From: Serratia proteamaculans_D
GTDB lineage: Bacteria > Pseudomonadota > Gammaproteobacteria > Enterobacterales > Enterobacteriaceae
Strand: one strand, 5' to 3'
DNA length: 64,000 nt
Assembly (NCBI RefSeq): GCF_049959315.1
Contig: NZ_CP188201.1
Made by a program: the position numbers and the translations under genes. The notes beneath the pieces are model-generated. The model searched no databases, was not told where the DNA came from, and saw only the letters and a list, made by a program, of their open reading frames with translations. Below, piece by piece: positions 27,819 through 36,972 of the stretch (position 1 is the first letter of the stretch; each line of letters begins with the position of its first letter).

Positions 27819-29186
27819 ATGGAAAAGTTAGCATGTTTTAAAGCGTATGATGTCCGCGGTAAATTGGGCGAAGAGCTGAACGATGATATTGCTTACCGCA
27901 TTGGGCGTGCTTATGGCGAGTTTTTAAAGCCAAAGACTGTTGTTTTGGGTAGCGATGTGCGCCTGACCAGCGAGAGCTTGAAGTTGTCGCTGGCAAAAGG
28001 CTTGCAGGATGCCGGTACCGACGTTGTCGATATTGGCATGACTGGAACCGAAGAAATCTATTTTGCTACTTCACATCTTAAAGCGGATGGCGGCGTAGAA
28101 GTGACGGCCAGCCATAACCCAATCGACTACAACGGGATGAAGTTGGTTCGTGAAGGTTCGCGCCCTATCAGTGGCGACACGGGATTACGGGCTATTCAGG
28201 AGTTGGCAGAAAATAACCAGTTCCCAGAGCCTGTTGCGACGCGTGGCAGTTATGTTCGCCAGGATGTTTTGGGTGAGTATGTAGCGCATATATTGTCGTA
28301 TGTTGATGCAAAAAACTTTAAGCCACTAAAACTGGTTATTAACTCGGGCAACGGCGCTGCCGGGCATGTGATTGATGCAATTGAAGCACAATTCAAAGCT
28401 CAGGGGGTTCCGCTGGAATTCATTAAGGTCCACCACCAGCCCGACGGTACATTCCCTAACGGTATTCCTAATCCGTTATTGCCAGAATGTCGTGCGGACA
28501 CCGCCAATGCGGTGCGTGAGCATGGCGCGGATATGGGGATTGCATTCGATGGCGATTTCGATCGTTGCTTCCTGTTTGACGAAAAAGGCGACTTTATTGA
28601 GGGATATTATATTGTCGGCCTGCTGGCAGAAGCCTTCTTGCAAAAGCAATCTGGTGCAAAAATCATTCATGACCCGCGCCTGAGCTGGAACACCATTGAT
28701 GTTGTGACTGCGGCGGGCGGTATTCCTGTCATGTCGAAAACCGGTCATGCTTTTATTAAAGAGCGTATGCGTTCAGAAGACGCGATTTACGGTGGTGAGA
28801 TGAGTGCGCATCACTACTTCCGTGATTTTGCCTATTGCGACAGCGGAATGATCCCGTGGCTGCTGGTGGCTGAATTGGTCAGCGTTAAAGGTCAGACGTT
28901 GGGACAACTGGTGGAAGATCGCATTGCTGCTTACCCGTCCTCTGGTGAAATAAACATCAAACTGACTCAGCCGGTGACTTCCATTGAAGGTGTCAAGCAA
29001 CATTATCTGGCGCAGGCTGCGGAAGTGGATTACACCGACGGCATCAGCATGGAATTTACCGACTGGCGCTTCAACTTACGCTCATCTAACACAGAGCCGG
29101 TCGTCCGTCTCAACGTTGAGTCACGTGCTAATGTGGCTCTGATGAAAGAAAAAACGGACGAAATTCTGTCGATACTTTCACGATAA
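27819..29186 (+). CDS. manB: ManB (CpsG), phosphomannomutase
   Basis: Converts mannose-6-phosphate to mannose-1-phosphate for ManC. It is an alpha-D-phosphohexomutase with the active phosphoserine loop VTASHNPIDYNGMK (about residue 95), metal loop FDGDFDRC (about 245), sugar-specificity loop GGEMSAHHYFRDF (about 325) and C-terminal phosphate loop RSSNTEP (about 427). AAAGGG lies 7 bases before ATG 27819, so that start is preferred to two codons just upstream. Length 455 is nearly identical to E. coli CpsG (456). It is separated from manC by 14 bases. No gmd or fcl follows, so GDP-mannose rather than GDP-fucose is the expected product. Confidence 0.93.
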   Translation: MEKLACFKAYDVRGKLGEELNDDIAYRIGRAYGEFLKPKTVVLGSDVRLTSESLKLSLAKGLQDAGTDVVDIGMTGTEEIYFATSHLKADGGVEVTASHNPIDYNGMKLVREGSRPISGDTGLRAIQELAENNQFPEPVATRGSYVRQDVLGEYVAHILSYVDAKNFKPLKLVINSGNGAAGHVIDAIEAQFKAQGVPLEFIKVHHQPDGTFPNGIPNPLLPECRADTANAVREHGADMGIAFDGDFDRCFLFDEKGDFIEGYYIVGLLAEAFLQKQSGAKIIHDPRLSWNTIDVVTAAGGIPVMSKTGHAFIKERMRSEDAIYGGEMSAHHYFRDFAYCDSGMIPWLLVAELVSVKGQTLGQLVEDRIAAYPSSGEINIKLTQPVTSIEGVKQHYLAQAAEVDYTDGISMEFTDWRFNLRSSNTEPVVRLNVESRANVALMKEKTDEILSILSR

Positions 29187-29211
29187 GAATTATATTGATG
29201 CTAGATCAGAT

Positions 29212-29235
29212 GCAAGGCTGCTTTGGCAGCTTTGC
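29212..29235 (+). terminator. Weak hairpin after manB
   Basis: 10-bp stem with one G-U pair (GCAAGGCTGC / GCAGCTTTGC), 4-nt loop, followed by TTGTTT. It may reduce read-through into galE. Confidence 0.4.
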
Positions 29236-29304
29236 TTGTTTATGGGTATACACTTCCCTAAGTGCACGATAATTTTGTATCGAAGGTATGAATAAGGAGT
29301 TGTT

Positions 29305-30327
29305 ATGGCAATTTTAGTCACCGGCGGAGCCGGTTATATCGGTTCTCATACCGTACTGGCTTTGCTGGAGCGTGGTGAAGATGTAGTGGTATTGGATAAC
29401 CTGTCGAATTCTTCGGAAGAGTCCTTGCATCGTGTTGAAAAGTTGGCAGGAAAAGCGGCTGTATTTTATCAAGGGGACATTCAGGATAACGAGTGCCTGA
29501 AGCGCATTTTTGAAGCCCATTCGATAGTTTCGGTTATCCATTTTGCCGGTCTGAAAGCTGTGGGTGAGTCAACCCGCAAGCCACTTGAGTACTATCAAAA
29601 CAATGTTGCAGGTACGCTGGTGTTACTGGATGAAATGCGCCGTGCAGGTGTTCACCAATTTATTTTTAGCTCTTCCGCTACTGTTTATGGTGCCGATTCC
29701 CCGGTCCCTTATGTAGAAACTACACCGATCGGAGGGACGACCAGTCCGTACGGGACTTCAAAGTTGATGGTAGAGCAGGTTTTACAGGACTTTGCCAAGG
29801 CTGAGCCTCAGTTTTCCATCATTGCCCTGCGTTACTTCAATCCTGTAGGTGCTCATGAGTCTGGATTAATTGGTGAAGATCCAAATGGGATCCCGAACAA
29901 TCTGTTGCCCTACATCTCTCAGGTAGCGATTGGCAAACTGGATAAATTGGGCATTTTCGGCGGCGATTATCCAACGGCCGATGGTACTGGTGAGCGCGAT
30001 TACATTCACGTGATGGATCTGGCCGAAGGGCATTTGATGGCGATGGATCATCTGAAGAAAATAGAGGGTTTCAAAGCATACAATCTGGGGGCTGGGGTAG
30101 GGCACTCAGTATTGGCAATGGTGCAGGCTTTTGAAAAAGCATCAGGTGTAAAAATACCGTATCAGATTTTGCCGCGCCGTGACGGAGATCTGCCAGCTTT
30201 CTGGGCTGACGCCAATTTGGCACGTCAGGAGTTGGGCTGGGAGGTACATCGTAATATTGATGATATGATGCGTGACACTTGGAACTGGCAAAAAACTAAT
30301 CCGCAGGGCTATAGTCGCAAAAGTTGA
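29305..30327 (+). CDS. galE: GalE, UDP-glucose 4-epimerase
   Basis: NAD-dependent extended SDR enzyme interconverting UDP-glucose and UDP-galactose. It shows the Rossmann motif TGGAGYIGSH at the N-terminus, the catalytic Ser/Tyr/Lys set (SSSATVYG about 124 and YGTSK about 149-153), and GERDYIHVMDLAEGH near residue 232. Length 340 matches E. coli GalE (338). AAGGAG lies 6 bases upstream of the ATG. It supplies UDP-Gal for WbaP and, through Glf, UDP-Galf for the O-antigen operon. A terminator follows. Confidence 0.95.
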   Translation: MAILVTGGAGYIGSHTVLALLERGEDVVVLDNLSNSSEESLHRVEKLAGKAAVFYQGDIQDNECLKRIFEAHSIVSVIHFAGLKAVGESTRKPLEYYQNNVAGTLVLLDEMRRAGVHQFIFSSSATVYGADSPVPYVETTPIGGTTSPYGTSKLMVEQVLQDFAKAEPQFSIIALRYFNPVGAHESGLIGEDPNGIPNNLLPYISQVAIGKLDKLGIFGGDYPTADGTGERDYIHVMDLAEGHLMAMDHLKKIEGFKAYNLGAGVGHSVLAMVQAFEKASGVKIPYQILPRRDGDLPAFWADANLARQELGWEVHRNIDDMMRDTWNWQKTNPQGYSRKS

Positions 30328-30396
30328 GTTGAGTTAATACTCCATTCTGACTAAGTTTACAGTTCAACGCTGCGGGCTTTGATGAGATGGTCACCC

Positions 30397-30430
30397 CACC
30401 CTGTGAGCGGTACGCTGGCAGGGTGTTTTT
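30397..30430 (+). terminator. Terminator after galE
   Basis: 7-bp stem (CACCCTG / CAGGGTG) with a 15-nt loop that can itself fold (AGCG...CGCT), then five T. Confidence 0.7.
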
Positions 30431-30478
30431 GTTTCTGGGGGGATCATCATGCAGAATATTACGCTTAAACTCAGTATG

Positions 30479-30667
30479 TTAGTTAACAAGAGTAGCCATC
30501 TGGTTTTGCGAAGACGACATGAACGGCTCAACGACCTGACGATGAACCTGACCATCAAGGTAGCTCATTGAAGCCAAGGATTTTTCAGGTTCAACAGACG
30601 TGGCTCTCTTAGTGGTGCGGGAACAAGTTCCCATCAGACACCGGATAGATTTAAGCAAGCCCACCAT
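30479..30667 (-). CDS. Hypothetical 62-residue protein or gene remnant
   Basis: Open frame with ordinary codon use but no clear ribosome site. The product is hydrophilic, contains two Cys (RCLMGTCSR) and ends SSSQNQMATLVN. I do not recognise it. It lies convergent to galE in the long galE-galU gap. It may be a small gene, the tail of a decayed gene, or chance. Confidence 0.25.
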   Translation of the reverse strand: MVGLLKSIRCLMGTCSRTTKRATSVEPEKSLASMSYLDGQVHRQVVEPFMSSSQNQMATLVN

Positions 30668-30971
30668 ACATCAACATCAGTGTTGCAAAGATGGGAGGAG
30701 GACCATAGATTTTTAAGGCGCCGGTATCTTACAAAGGATATGGCTTGCATTGATTAATAATCGTTATCAAATTTCTTGCATGTTTATTGACTGCGTTCAT
30801 TATGAGTATGCTACTTATTGTGACTGGTATTTGTTCAATAACGGTATGAGACTCATCAATTGATATCAATAAACAACGGTCTTTTGGGATGCTATAAAAA
30901 TTTTTTTTGTTTTGATTTCAATTTCTTACGTATTTATTGGTAGGTTGGAAGCGTTGTGTAGGCAATTGTTG

Positions 30972-30997
30972 CGTAGACAAATGACGTTTTGTCTACG
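30972..30997. repeat. Inverted repeat upstream of galU
   Basis: Perfect 10-bp arms (CGTAGACAAA / TTTGTCTACG) around a 6-base centre, about 55 bases upstream of the candidate galU promoter. It could be an operator or a transcript hairpin. Confidence 0.5.
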
Positions 30998-31050
30998 AGT
31001 GGTTAATGTAATAACTTCTGACATGGGTGTATACTTCAGGCCGAATAAAA

Positions 31051-31080
31051 TTGATGTCATTTTCAGCTGCATGCTATAAG
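31051..31080 (+). promoter_or_regulatory. Candidate galU promoter
   Basis: TTGATG (31051-31056), 18-base spacer, TATAAG (31075-31080), 82 bases before the galU start. Confidence 0.45.
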
Positions 31081-31162
31081 GCAGCGATGCCATGTAATGG
31101 TATTGTGCTGATTTTATACGTGATGCAGTCATGAAACGGTAATTGCTGGGAGCCCCACAAAA

Positions 31163-32050
31163 ATGCTAAAAGCTGTTATTCCCGTTGCAGGTCTAGGTAC
31201 TCGCATGTTACCGGCCACAAAAGCTATCCCTAAGGAAATGTTGCCGGTCGTAGACAAACCCCTCATCCAATACATTGTGAATGAATGTGTTGCTGCTGGT
31301 GTTACAGAAATCATTCTTGTTACGCATTCATCAAAAAACGCCATCGAGAATCACTTCGACACTTCGTTTGAATTGGAAAGCATGCTTGAATCGCGCGTCA
31401 AGCGCCAACTGCTGGAAGAGGTGCAATCGATCTGTCCTAAAGGCGTTACACTGATGCATGTACGACAAGGGCAGTCCAAAGGACTGGGGCATGCGATCCT
31501 GTGCGCTCGGCCGTTGATTGGCGACGAAGCTTTTGCTGTGTTGTTACCTGATGTTTTAATTGACGATGTTGCCTCAGATCTTAAAAAAGATAACCTGGCC
31601 AGCATGATTGCCGGATTTGTGGAGCACGGCCGTAGCCAGGTTATGGTAGAGCCGGTTCCGTTTAAGGATGTATCCAAATACGGGGTAGTGGATTGTCGTG
31701 GTGTTGAAATTCCTCCAGGTAAAAGCGTGCCAATGCGTGCAATTGTGGAGAAACCACAATTGGATACCGCACCTTCAAACTTGGCCGTAGTTGGGCGCTA
31801 TGTTTTGGCTGCAGATATTTGGCCATTGCTTGAGAAAACGCCTTACGGTGCTGGTGGCGAGATTCAGCTAACTGATGCAATTGCTATGTTGATGGAACAA
31901 AAACCGGTCGATGCTTTTGCTATGGTTGGACGCTCCCATGACTGCGGCGATAAATTGGGTTATATGAAGGCATTTGTCGAGTTCGGACTCCGCCATCCTA
32001 CTCAGGGGCGGGACTTTTCAGCGTGGCTAAAAGAGGCGTTTAACCGCTGA
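31163..32050 (+). CDS. galU: GalU, UTP-glucose-1-phosphate uridylyltransferase
   Basis: Makes UDP-glucose, the precursor of UDP-Gal and of several envelope sugars. It is complete (295 residues), beginning MLKAVIPVAGLGTRMLPATK with the active-type GTRMLP loop, and has VEKP and AGGEIQLTDAIAML near the C-terminus, as in active GalU rather than GalF. It lies 835 bp after galE and before the O-antigen operon. In E. coli galU is elsewhere on the chromosome, so its position here, in the same orientation as galF 31 kb away, is noteworthy. The ribosome site is GGGAG. Confidence 0.93.
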   Translation: MLKAVIPVAGLGTRMLPATKAIPKEMLPVVDKPLIQYIVNECVAAGVTEIILVTHSSKNAIENHFDTSFELESMLESRVKRQLLEEVQSICPKGVTLMHVRQGQSKGLGHAILCARPLIGDEAFAVLLPDVLIDDVASDLKKDNLASMIAGFVEHGRSQVMVEPVPFKDVSKYGVVDCRGVEIPPGKSVPMRAIVEKPQLDTAPSNLAVVGRYVLAADIWPLLEKTPYGAGGEIQLTDAIAMLMEQKPVDAFAMVGRSHDCGDKLGYMKAFVEFGLRHPTQGRDFSAWLKEAFNR

Positions 32051-32212
32051 TAGCAGGCACTTTTGCACGTTAGTAATCCAGTCGATTCCTAGAGAAAAAT
32101 GACACGGATGGATGTAACGTAACAAGCAACCTGCGTGTGGTAGCGGTGAGGCCTAAAGATCCTGTAAACTGGATTTGTTGGGAATGTGTAGTAAAATCAA
32201 TTATTTTTGGGT

Positions 32213-32251
32213 CTGTACTCTGGTTGCCATAATGCCAGGGGCGGTAGCGTG
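32213..32251 (+). promoter_or_regulatory. JUMPStart element with ops site (RfaH target)
   Basis: The 39 bases align over their whole length with the JUMPStart consensus, and the last 14 (AGGGGCGGTAGCGTG core) contain a perfect ops site, GGCGGTAGCGTG at 32240-32251. RfaH loads on RNA polymerase paused at ops and prevents early termination of long surface-polysaccharide operons. The element lies 121 bases upstream of wzm, in the 322-bp galU-wzm gap, which otherwise holds no gene. Confidence 0.92.
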
Positions 32252-32372
32252 GTTGTAAATAGTGGGGAATCCTGAAGTTTGCCTTTCCTGTCGAGGTGCT
32301 CGCTACCAAAAGCTGTTGATAAGCATTCCGTTTCTGATGTTAGGGAATTTTAATCTTAAATCGAGTTTTCAT

Positions 32373-33140
32373 ATGAAGTATAGCTTAGGTTACCTCTGGG
32401 ATTTGGCTGCGGTCATAACAGAGAAAGAGTTGAAAGTAAGATATAAAAGCAGTTTTTTCGGCTATTTGTGGTCAATTGCTAATCCGTTGCTTTTTGCAAT
32501 GATTTATTACTTTATTTTTAAGTTGGTCATGCGAGTCCAAATACCAAACTATACTATATTTATTATTACTGGACTTTTCCCATGGCAATGGTTCGCCAGT
32601 TCAACCACAAACTCGCTATATTCCTTCATAGCGAATGCCCAAATAATAAAGAAAACAGTATTTCCTCGTTCTGTTATCCCGTTCAGCAACGTTCTAATGG
32701 AGTGTTTGCATTTCTTATGCACTATTCCTGTAATTATTGTTTTTCTCTATGTGTACGGCATGCGTCCTTCGGTTGACTGGATTTGGGGGATTCCATTAAT
32801 TGGTATAGCCCAAATGTTGATGACTTTTGGCATCGCAATGATGTTATCGACATTGAATCTTTTTTTTCGTGACCTTGAAAGGTTCGTGACGTTAGGTATT
32901 ATGCTTATGTTTTACTGTACGCCAATTCTTTATTCCGGAGATATGATCCCAGCAGAGTATAAATTTTTGATTGATTACAATCCATTGGCAAACATGATAC
33001 TGAGTTGGCGTGATCTTTTCATGAATGGGGTTATTGATTACCATCAGGTTGGAATGTTATACGGGTATGCAATTTTATTCGTCATCATTGGCACTAGCAT
33101 ATTTAATAAATTAAAGTACAGATTTGCAGAGATATTATAA
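32373..33140 (+). CDS. wzm: Wzm, O-antigen ABC transporter permease
   Basis: Membrane subunit of the exporter that carries the finished galactan on undecaprenyl diphosphate to the periplasm (ABC-2 family). It has about six membrane helices; conserved segments are EKELKVRYKSSFFGYLWSIA and TGLFPWQWF. The ATG at 32373 gives MKYSLGYLWDL, the N-terminus of Klebsiella O1/O2 Wzm, and is preferred to an in-frame ATG 111 bases upstream, close to the ops site. Length 255. The stop overlaps the wzt start by one base. Confidence 0.92.
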   Translation: MKYSLGYLWDLAAVITEKELKVRYKSSFFGYLWSIANPLLFAMIYYFIFKLVMRVQIPNYTIFIITGLFPWQWFASSTTNSLYSFIANAQIIKKTVFPRSVIPFSNVLMECLHFLCTIPVIIVFLYVYGMRPSVDWIWGIPLIGIAQMLMTFGIAMMLSTLNLFFRDLERFVTLGIMLMFYCTPILYSGDMIPAEYKFLIDYNPLANMILSWRDLFMNGVIDYHQVGMLYGYAILFVIIGTSIFNKLKYRFAEIL

Positions 33141-33880
33141 TGAGTGTAGCTATTGAATTTAAAAATGTTACTAAACGCTATCCATTATATCATCATATTG
33201 GATCTGGGATTAAAGAGCTTATTTTTAATCCACGTCGAGCGTTGAGCTTGCTGAGTGGTCGTAGTTATCTGGCGATTGAAGACATCAGCTTCCAGGTTCA
33301 GAAAGGGGAGTCGGTAGCACTTATTGGTCGCAATGGCGCGGGGAAAAGCACTTCACTCGGTTTGGTCGCTGGGGTAATGAAACCGACATCAGGTAGGGTG
33401 AGTGTGGTTGGGCGCGTAGCTTCGATGCTGGAACTGGGGGGAGGCTTTCACCCAGAACTCACCGGGCGAGAAAATATAAGGCTTAATGCTACCTTGTTGG
33501 GGTTACGCCGCAAGGAACTAAAACAGCGTCTGGATAAAATTATTGAGTTTTCTGAATTGGGGGAGTTTATCGATGAACCCATCCGTGTCTATTCAAGTGG
33601 TATGCTGGCTAAGTTGGGCTTCTCGGTCATAACACAGGTGGATCCGGATATACTAATCATTGATGAGGTTCTGGCTGTCGGTGATATTGCTTTTCAGCGA
33701 AAGTGTCTGAATACAATAAATGAGTTCAAGAAAAAAGGCATTACAATTCTTTTTGTCAGCCACAATCTTGAGGATGTTGAAAAAATTTGTGACAAGGTCA
33801 TTTGGATTGAAAATCATAAAATGAGAGAGATGGGGGAAGCCCACTCTGTTATCTCTCAGTATAAGATAGCAATGGCCTGA
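33140..33880 (+). CDS. wzt: Wzt, O-antigen ABC transporter ATPase (short form)
   Basis: ATPase partner of Wzm. It has Walker A LIGRNGAGKST (about residue 61), the signature YSSGMLAKLGFS (about 152) and Walker B ILIIDEVLAVGD (about 172). At 246 residues it lacks the C-terminal carbohydrate-binding domain of E. coli O8/O9a Wzt. The short form is known from the Klebsiella D-galactan I system, where export is coupled to synthesis and needs no chain-terminating cap. Consistent with this, no WbdD-like terminator gene is present in the operon. Confidence 0.93.
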   Translation: MSVAIEFKNVTKRYPLYHHIGSGIKELIFNPRRALSLLSGRSYLAIEDISFQVQKGESVALIGRNGAGKSTSLGLVAGVMKPTSGRVSVVGRVASMLELGGGFHPELTGRENIRLNATLLGLRRKELKQRLDKIIEFSELGEFIDEPIRVYSSGMLAKLGFSVITQVDPDILIIDEVLAVGDIAFQRKCLNTINEFKKKGITILFVSHNLEDVEKICDKVIWIENHKMREMGEAHSVISQYKIAMA

Positions 33881-33911
33881 ATGTAATTGTTCTGACTACT
33901 AGGTAATTTAA

Positions 33912-35810
33912 ATGAGTCATATTAGGATATATACTTGTCATCACAAACCAAGCGCTTTTCTTGAGTCAACACTGATTCAACCGATTCATGTTGGAAAGGA
34001 AAATAATAAAAACGAAATTGGTTGTCCAGGTGATGATACTGGCGAGAATATCTCTTTCAAAAATCCGTTTTACTGTGAGCTTACCGCTCATTATTGGGTG
34101 TGGAAAAATGCACAACCGGCAGACTATGTCGGATTTATGCATTATCGTCGTCATTTTAATTTCTCAGAAGATCAACATGTTCCGGAAGATAACTGGGGCG
34201 TGGTTAATTATGAGAAAATTGATAAAACTTACCAAGAAAAATTTGGTTTAAATGATAAGTATATATCTCAGTGCCTGATTGATGTCGATATTATTTTACC
34301 AAAAAAATGGGATGTCAGTGCGGCAGGTAGTAAGAACAACTATCAACACTATAAAGTTTCTAATTACCTGCATATCGAAGATTACGATGCCGCGCTGGAA
34401 ATTCTTGCTGACATTTACCCAGAGTATAAGTCTGCTGCAGATACCTTTAATAACGCTTCAGATGGTTATTACACGAATATGTTTGTGATGCGGAAAGATA
34501 TCTTTAATGACTATTCAGAATGGTTATTTTCCATTCTGGAAAGACTAGAGGATAAACTCCGTTTTAAAAATTATAATGCGCAAGAAAAACGTGTTGTTGG
34601 CCATATTTCTGAACGATTACTGAATATTTACATCACGTACCAGATTGATAAGCAATCTTTCAAGGTAAAAGAGCTGCAGCGCACCTTCATTGAGCAAGAA
34701 ACTTTTAATGCTACTCTAAAGCCAGTCTTTTCGACGAAAAATGTCCCGGTGGTGATCTGTTTTGATGATAACTATGCTATTAGTGGTGCTGCATTAATTA
34801 ATTCTATCCTTGCTCATGCAAGTTCAGAGTTAAATTATGATCTTATCGTTCTTGAAAATGGCATTTCTTTGTCAAATAAGCGCCGTTTCTTAACACTAGT
34901 TGCTGATGTTGAAAATTTCAATATTCGGTTCTTTGATGTTAATGCTTTTAGCGAGATAAAAAGCGTCTTTACACGCGCACATTTTAGTGCTGCGACCTAT
35001 GCGCGTTTATTTATCCCGAAACTTTTTTCTGAGTTCGATAAGGTTATTTTTATTGACGCGGACACAGTGGTCGAAAGTGACCTGGCTGAATTGATGAGTA
35101 TACCGCTCGGAAATAATCTGGTAGCTGCAGTAAAAGACATTGTCATGGAAGGATTTGTCTTGTTCGGTGCAATGTCCCAGTCCAGTGATGGCATAATGCC
35201 TGCCAAAGAGTATTTGTCAAACTCATTAGAGATGGATAATCCAGATGATTATTTTCAGGCTGGAATTTTAGTTTTCAATATTGCACAAATGAACAAGGAA
35301 AATACGTTTTCCAGTCTTATGAGTGCGATGAAAAGTAAAACCTATTGGTTCCTGGATCAGGATATCATGAATAAAGTATTCCATGGTCGAGTGCACTATT
35401 TGCCATTGGAATGGAACGTCTATCACGGTAACGGTAACACAGAAGATTTCTTCCCAAATCTGCCATTTAAAACCTATATGAGTTTTCTTGAGGCACGTAG
35501 AAATCCGAAGATGATTCATTTTGCAGGTGAGAATAAACCGTGGAACACGCGTCACGTTGATTTTTTTGATAACTATCACAAAAACATAGTGAATACTCCA
35601 TGGGCGCTTGAAGCTTATGAACGCCTAATTGGGACCGCTGCTTCACGGAATCCTACAGCGCATCTTGTTACTAATACACCGGTGTTGCTGCAGACCAAAC
35701 TAAAACGTGCTCTGATGCCGATTCTTAACAAATGGGCACCGGCAGGTTCGTCACGTCGTAATCTTATGACGAAATACTACTACAAAGTTAGGCGTGTAAT
35801 TCTTGGGTAA
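33912..35810 (+). CDS. wbbM: WbbM, bifunctional galactan polymerase (GT111/DUF4422 + GT8)
   Basis: Two fused glycosyltransferase domains that build the alternating Galf/Galp backbone of D-galactan I. The N-terminal DUF4422 module (about residues 3-250) has FYCELTAHYWVWKN and VGFMHYRRHF; in Klebsiella WbbM this is the GT111 beta-Galf transferase. The C-terminal GT8 module (about 275-545) starts VPVVICFDDNYAISGAALI and carries the metal-binding DxD in FIDADTVV (D382, D384); it is the alpha-Galp transferase. A basic C-terminal tail probably binds membrane. Length 632 fits Klebsiella WbbM. It starts 31 bases after wzt. Confidence 0.9.
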   Translation: MSHIRIYTCHHKPSAFLESTLIQPIHVGKENNKNEIGCPGDDTGENISFKNPFYCELTAHYWVWKNAQPADYVGFMHYRRHFNFSEDQHVPEDNWGVVNYEKIDKTYQEKFGLNDKYISQCLIDVDIILPKKWDVSAAGSKNNYQHYKVSNYLHIEDYDAALEILADIYPEYKSAADTFNNASDGYYTNMFVMRKDIFNDYSEWLFSILERLEDKLRFKNYNAQEKRVVGHISERLLNIYITYQIDKQSFKVKELQRTFIEQETFNATLKPVFSTKNVPVVICFDDNYAISGAALINSILAHASSELNYDLIVLENGISLSNKRRFLTLVADVENFNIRFFDVNAFSEIKSVFTRAHFSAATYARLFIPKLFSEFDKVIFIDADTVVESDLAELMSIPLGNNLVAAVKDIVMEGFVLFGAMSQSSDGIMPAKEYLSNSLEMDNPDDYFQAGILVFNIAQMNKENTFSSLMSAMKSKTYWFLDQDIMNKVFHGRVHYLPLEWNVYHGNGNTEDFFPNLPFKTYMSFLEARRNPKMIHFAGENKPWNTRHVDFFDNYHKNIVNTPWALEAYERLIGTAASRNPTAHLVTNTPVLLQTKLKRALMPILNKWAPAGSSRRNLMTKYYYKVRRVILG

Positions 35811-35817
35811 CTTAATA

Positions 35818-36972
35818 ATGAATAATGGAAAAATACTAATTGTAGGTGCTGGGTTCTCTGGCGCGGTAATCGGTCGCCAACTGGCAGAACAGGGATATTT
35901 GGTTCAAATTATCGACAGCCGGGAACATATTGCAGGTAACTGCTACGATGCCCGGGATGCCAAGACTGACGTTATGGTGCATACCTATGGCCCGCATATC
36001 TTCCATACTGACAACGAACAAGTGTGGGACTTTGTTAACCGCTACTCGACCATGATGCCTTATGTTAATCGGGTTAAAGCGACGGTTGATGGACAGGTTT
36101 TCTCGTTGCCGATAAACCTTCATACAATTAACCAGTTTTTTAAAAAAACCTGTTCACCGGCAGAAGCCAAAGCGTTAATTGCTGAAAAAGGTGACAGTAG
36201 CATTACTGATCCGAAATCGTTTGAAGAGCAAGCGTTGCGTTTTGTCGGCAGAGAGCTTTATGAAGCCTTCTTTAAGGGCTACACGATTAAGCAGTGGGGT
36301 ATGTCCCCAGCACAACTGCCAGCATCGATCCTTAAACGTTTGCCTATTCGCTTTAATTATGATGATAACTATTTTAATCATAAGTTTCAGGGTATGCCGA
36401 AAGATGGCTACACTAAAATGGTTGAAGGTATTTTAGACCATGCGAACATTACCGTATCACTAGGCGTGCAGTTCCAGCCGCAGGATCGCAAGCACTACGA
36501 TCATGTGTTCTACAGTGGTCCACTTGACGCATTCTATGGCTTCCAGTTCGGCCGTTTAGGTTACCGTACGTTAGACTTTGAAAAGTTCTCTGTGGAGGGT
36601 GATTTCCAAGGGTGCGCAGTGATGAATTATTGTGAGCAATCAGTGCCTTATACCCGTATTACTGAGCACAAATATTTTTCGCCGTGGGAGCAGCATGAGG
36701 GCTCCGTTTGTTATAAAGAATACAGCCGCGCATGCGAGGAAAGCGATATCCCTTACTACCCAATTCGACAGGTCGGCGAAATGAGTCTGCTGGAGAAGTA
36801 TGTCGATTTGGCAGAGAAAGAGAGTAACATCACCTTTATTGGGCGCTTAGGTACCTATCGCTATCTGGATATGGACGTGACAATTGCTGAAGCGTTGAAA
36901 ACGGCTGAGATTTATCTTGACAGTCAGGCACAGAAAACGACGATGCCGGTGTTCACGGTCAGTATCAGATGA
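35818..36972 (+). CDS. glf: Glf, UDP-galactopyranose mutase
   Basis: FAD enzyme converting UDP-Galp to UDP-Galf for WbbM and WbbO. The N-terminus has the dinucleotide motif IVGAGFSGAVIG, then GPHIFHTDNEQVW, YTIKQWGM, RFNYDDNYF and the C-terminal GRLGTYRYLDMD, all typical of UGM. ATG 35818 gives 384 residues, the length of the Klebsiella enzyme; an in-frame TTG at 35803 overlapping wbbM is not used. Its last codons overlap the wbbN start by four bases (ATGA), implying coupled translation. Confidence 0.95.
   Translation: MNNGKILIVGAGFSGAVIGRQLAEQGYLVQIIDSREHIAGNCYDARDAKTDVMVHTYGPHIFHTDNEQVWDFVNRYSTMMPYVNRVKATVDGQVFSLPINLHTINQFFKKTCSPAEAKALIAEKGDSSITDPKSFEEQALRFVGRELYEAFFKGYTIKQWGMSPAQLPASILKRLPIRFNYDDNYFNHKFQGMPKDGYTKMVEGILDHANITVSLGVQFQPQDRKHYDHVFYSGPLDAFYGFQFGRLGYRTLDFEKFSVEGDFQGCAVMNYCEQSVPYTRITEHKYFSPWEQHEGSVCYKEYSRACEESDIPYYPIRQVGEMSLLEKYVDLAEKESNITFIGRLGTYRYLDMDVTIAEALKTAEIYLDSQAQKTTMPVFTVSIR

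Larger units (their letters stand above)
30328..31162. other. 835-bp gap between galE and galU
   Basis: Unusually long for this compact locus. It holds the galE terminator, a possible 62-codon minus-strand frame, AT-rich sequence with an A5T8 run near 30896-30908, a 10-bp inverted repeat and the likely galU promoter. No transposase or insertion-sequence end was recognised. Confidence 0.6.

Noticed and set aside
30972..30997. Inverted repeat as an insertion-sequence end
   Set aside because: No transposase, no partner repeat and no target duplication found; kept only as a possible operator or hairpin.
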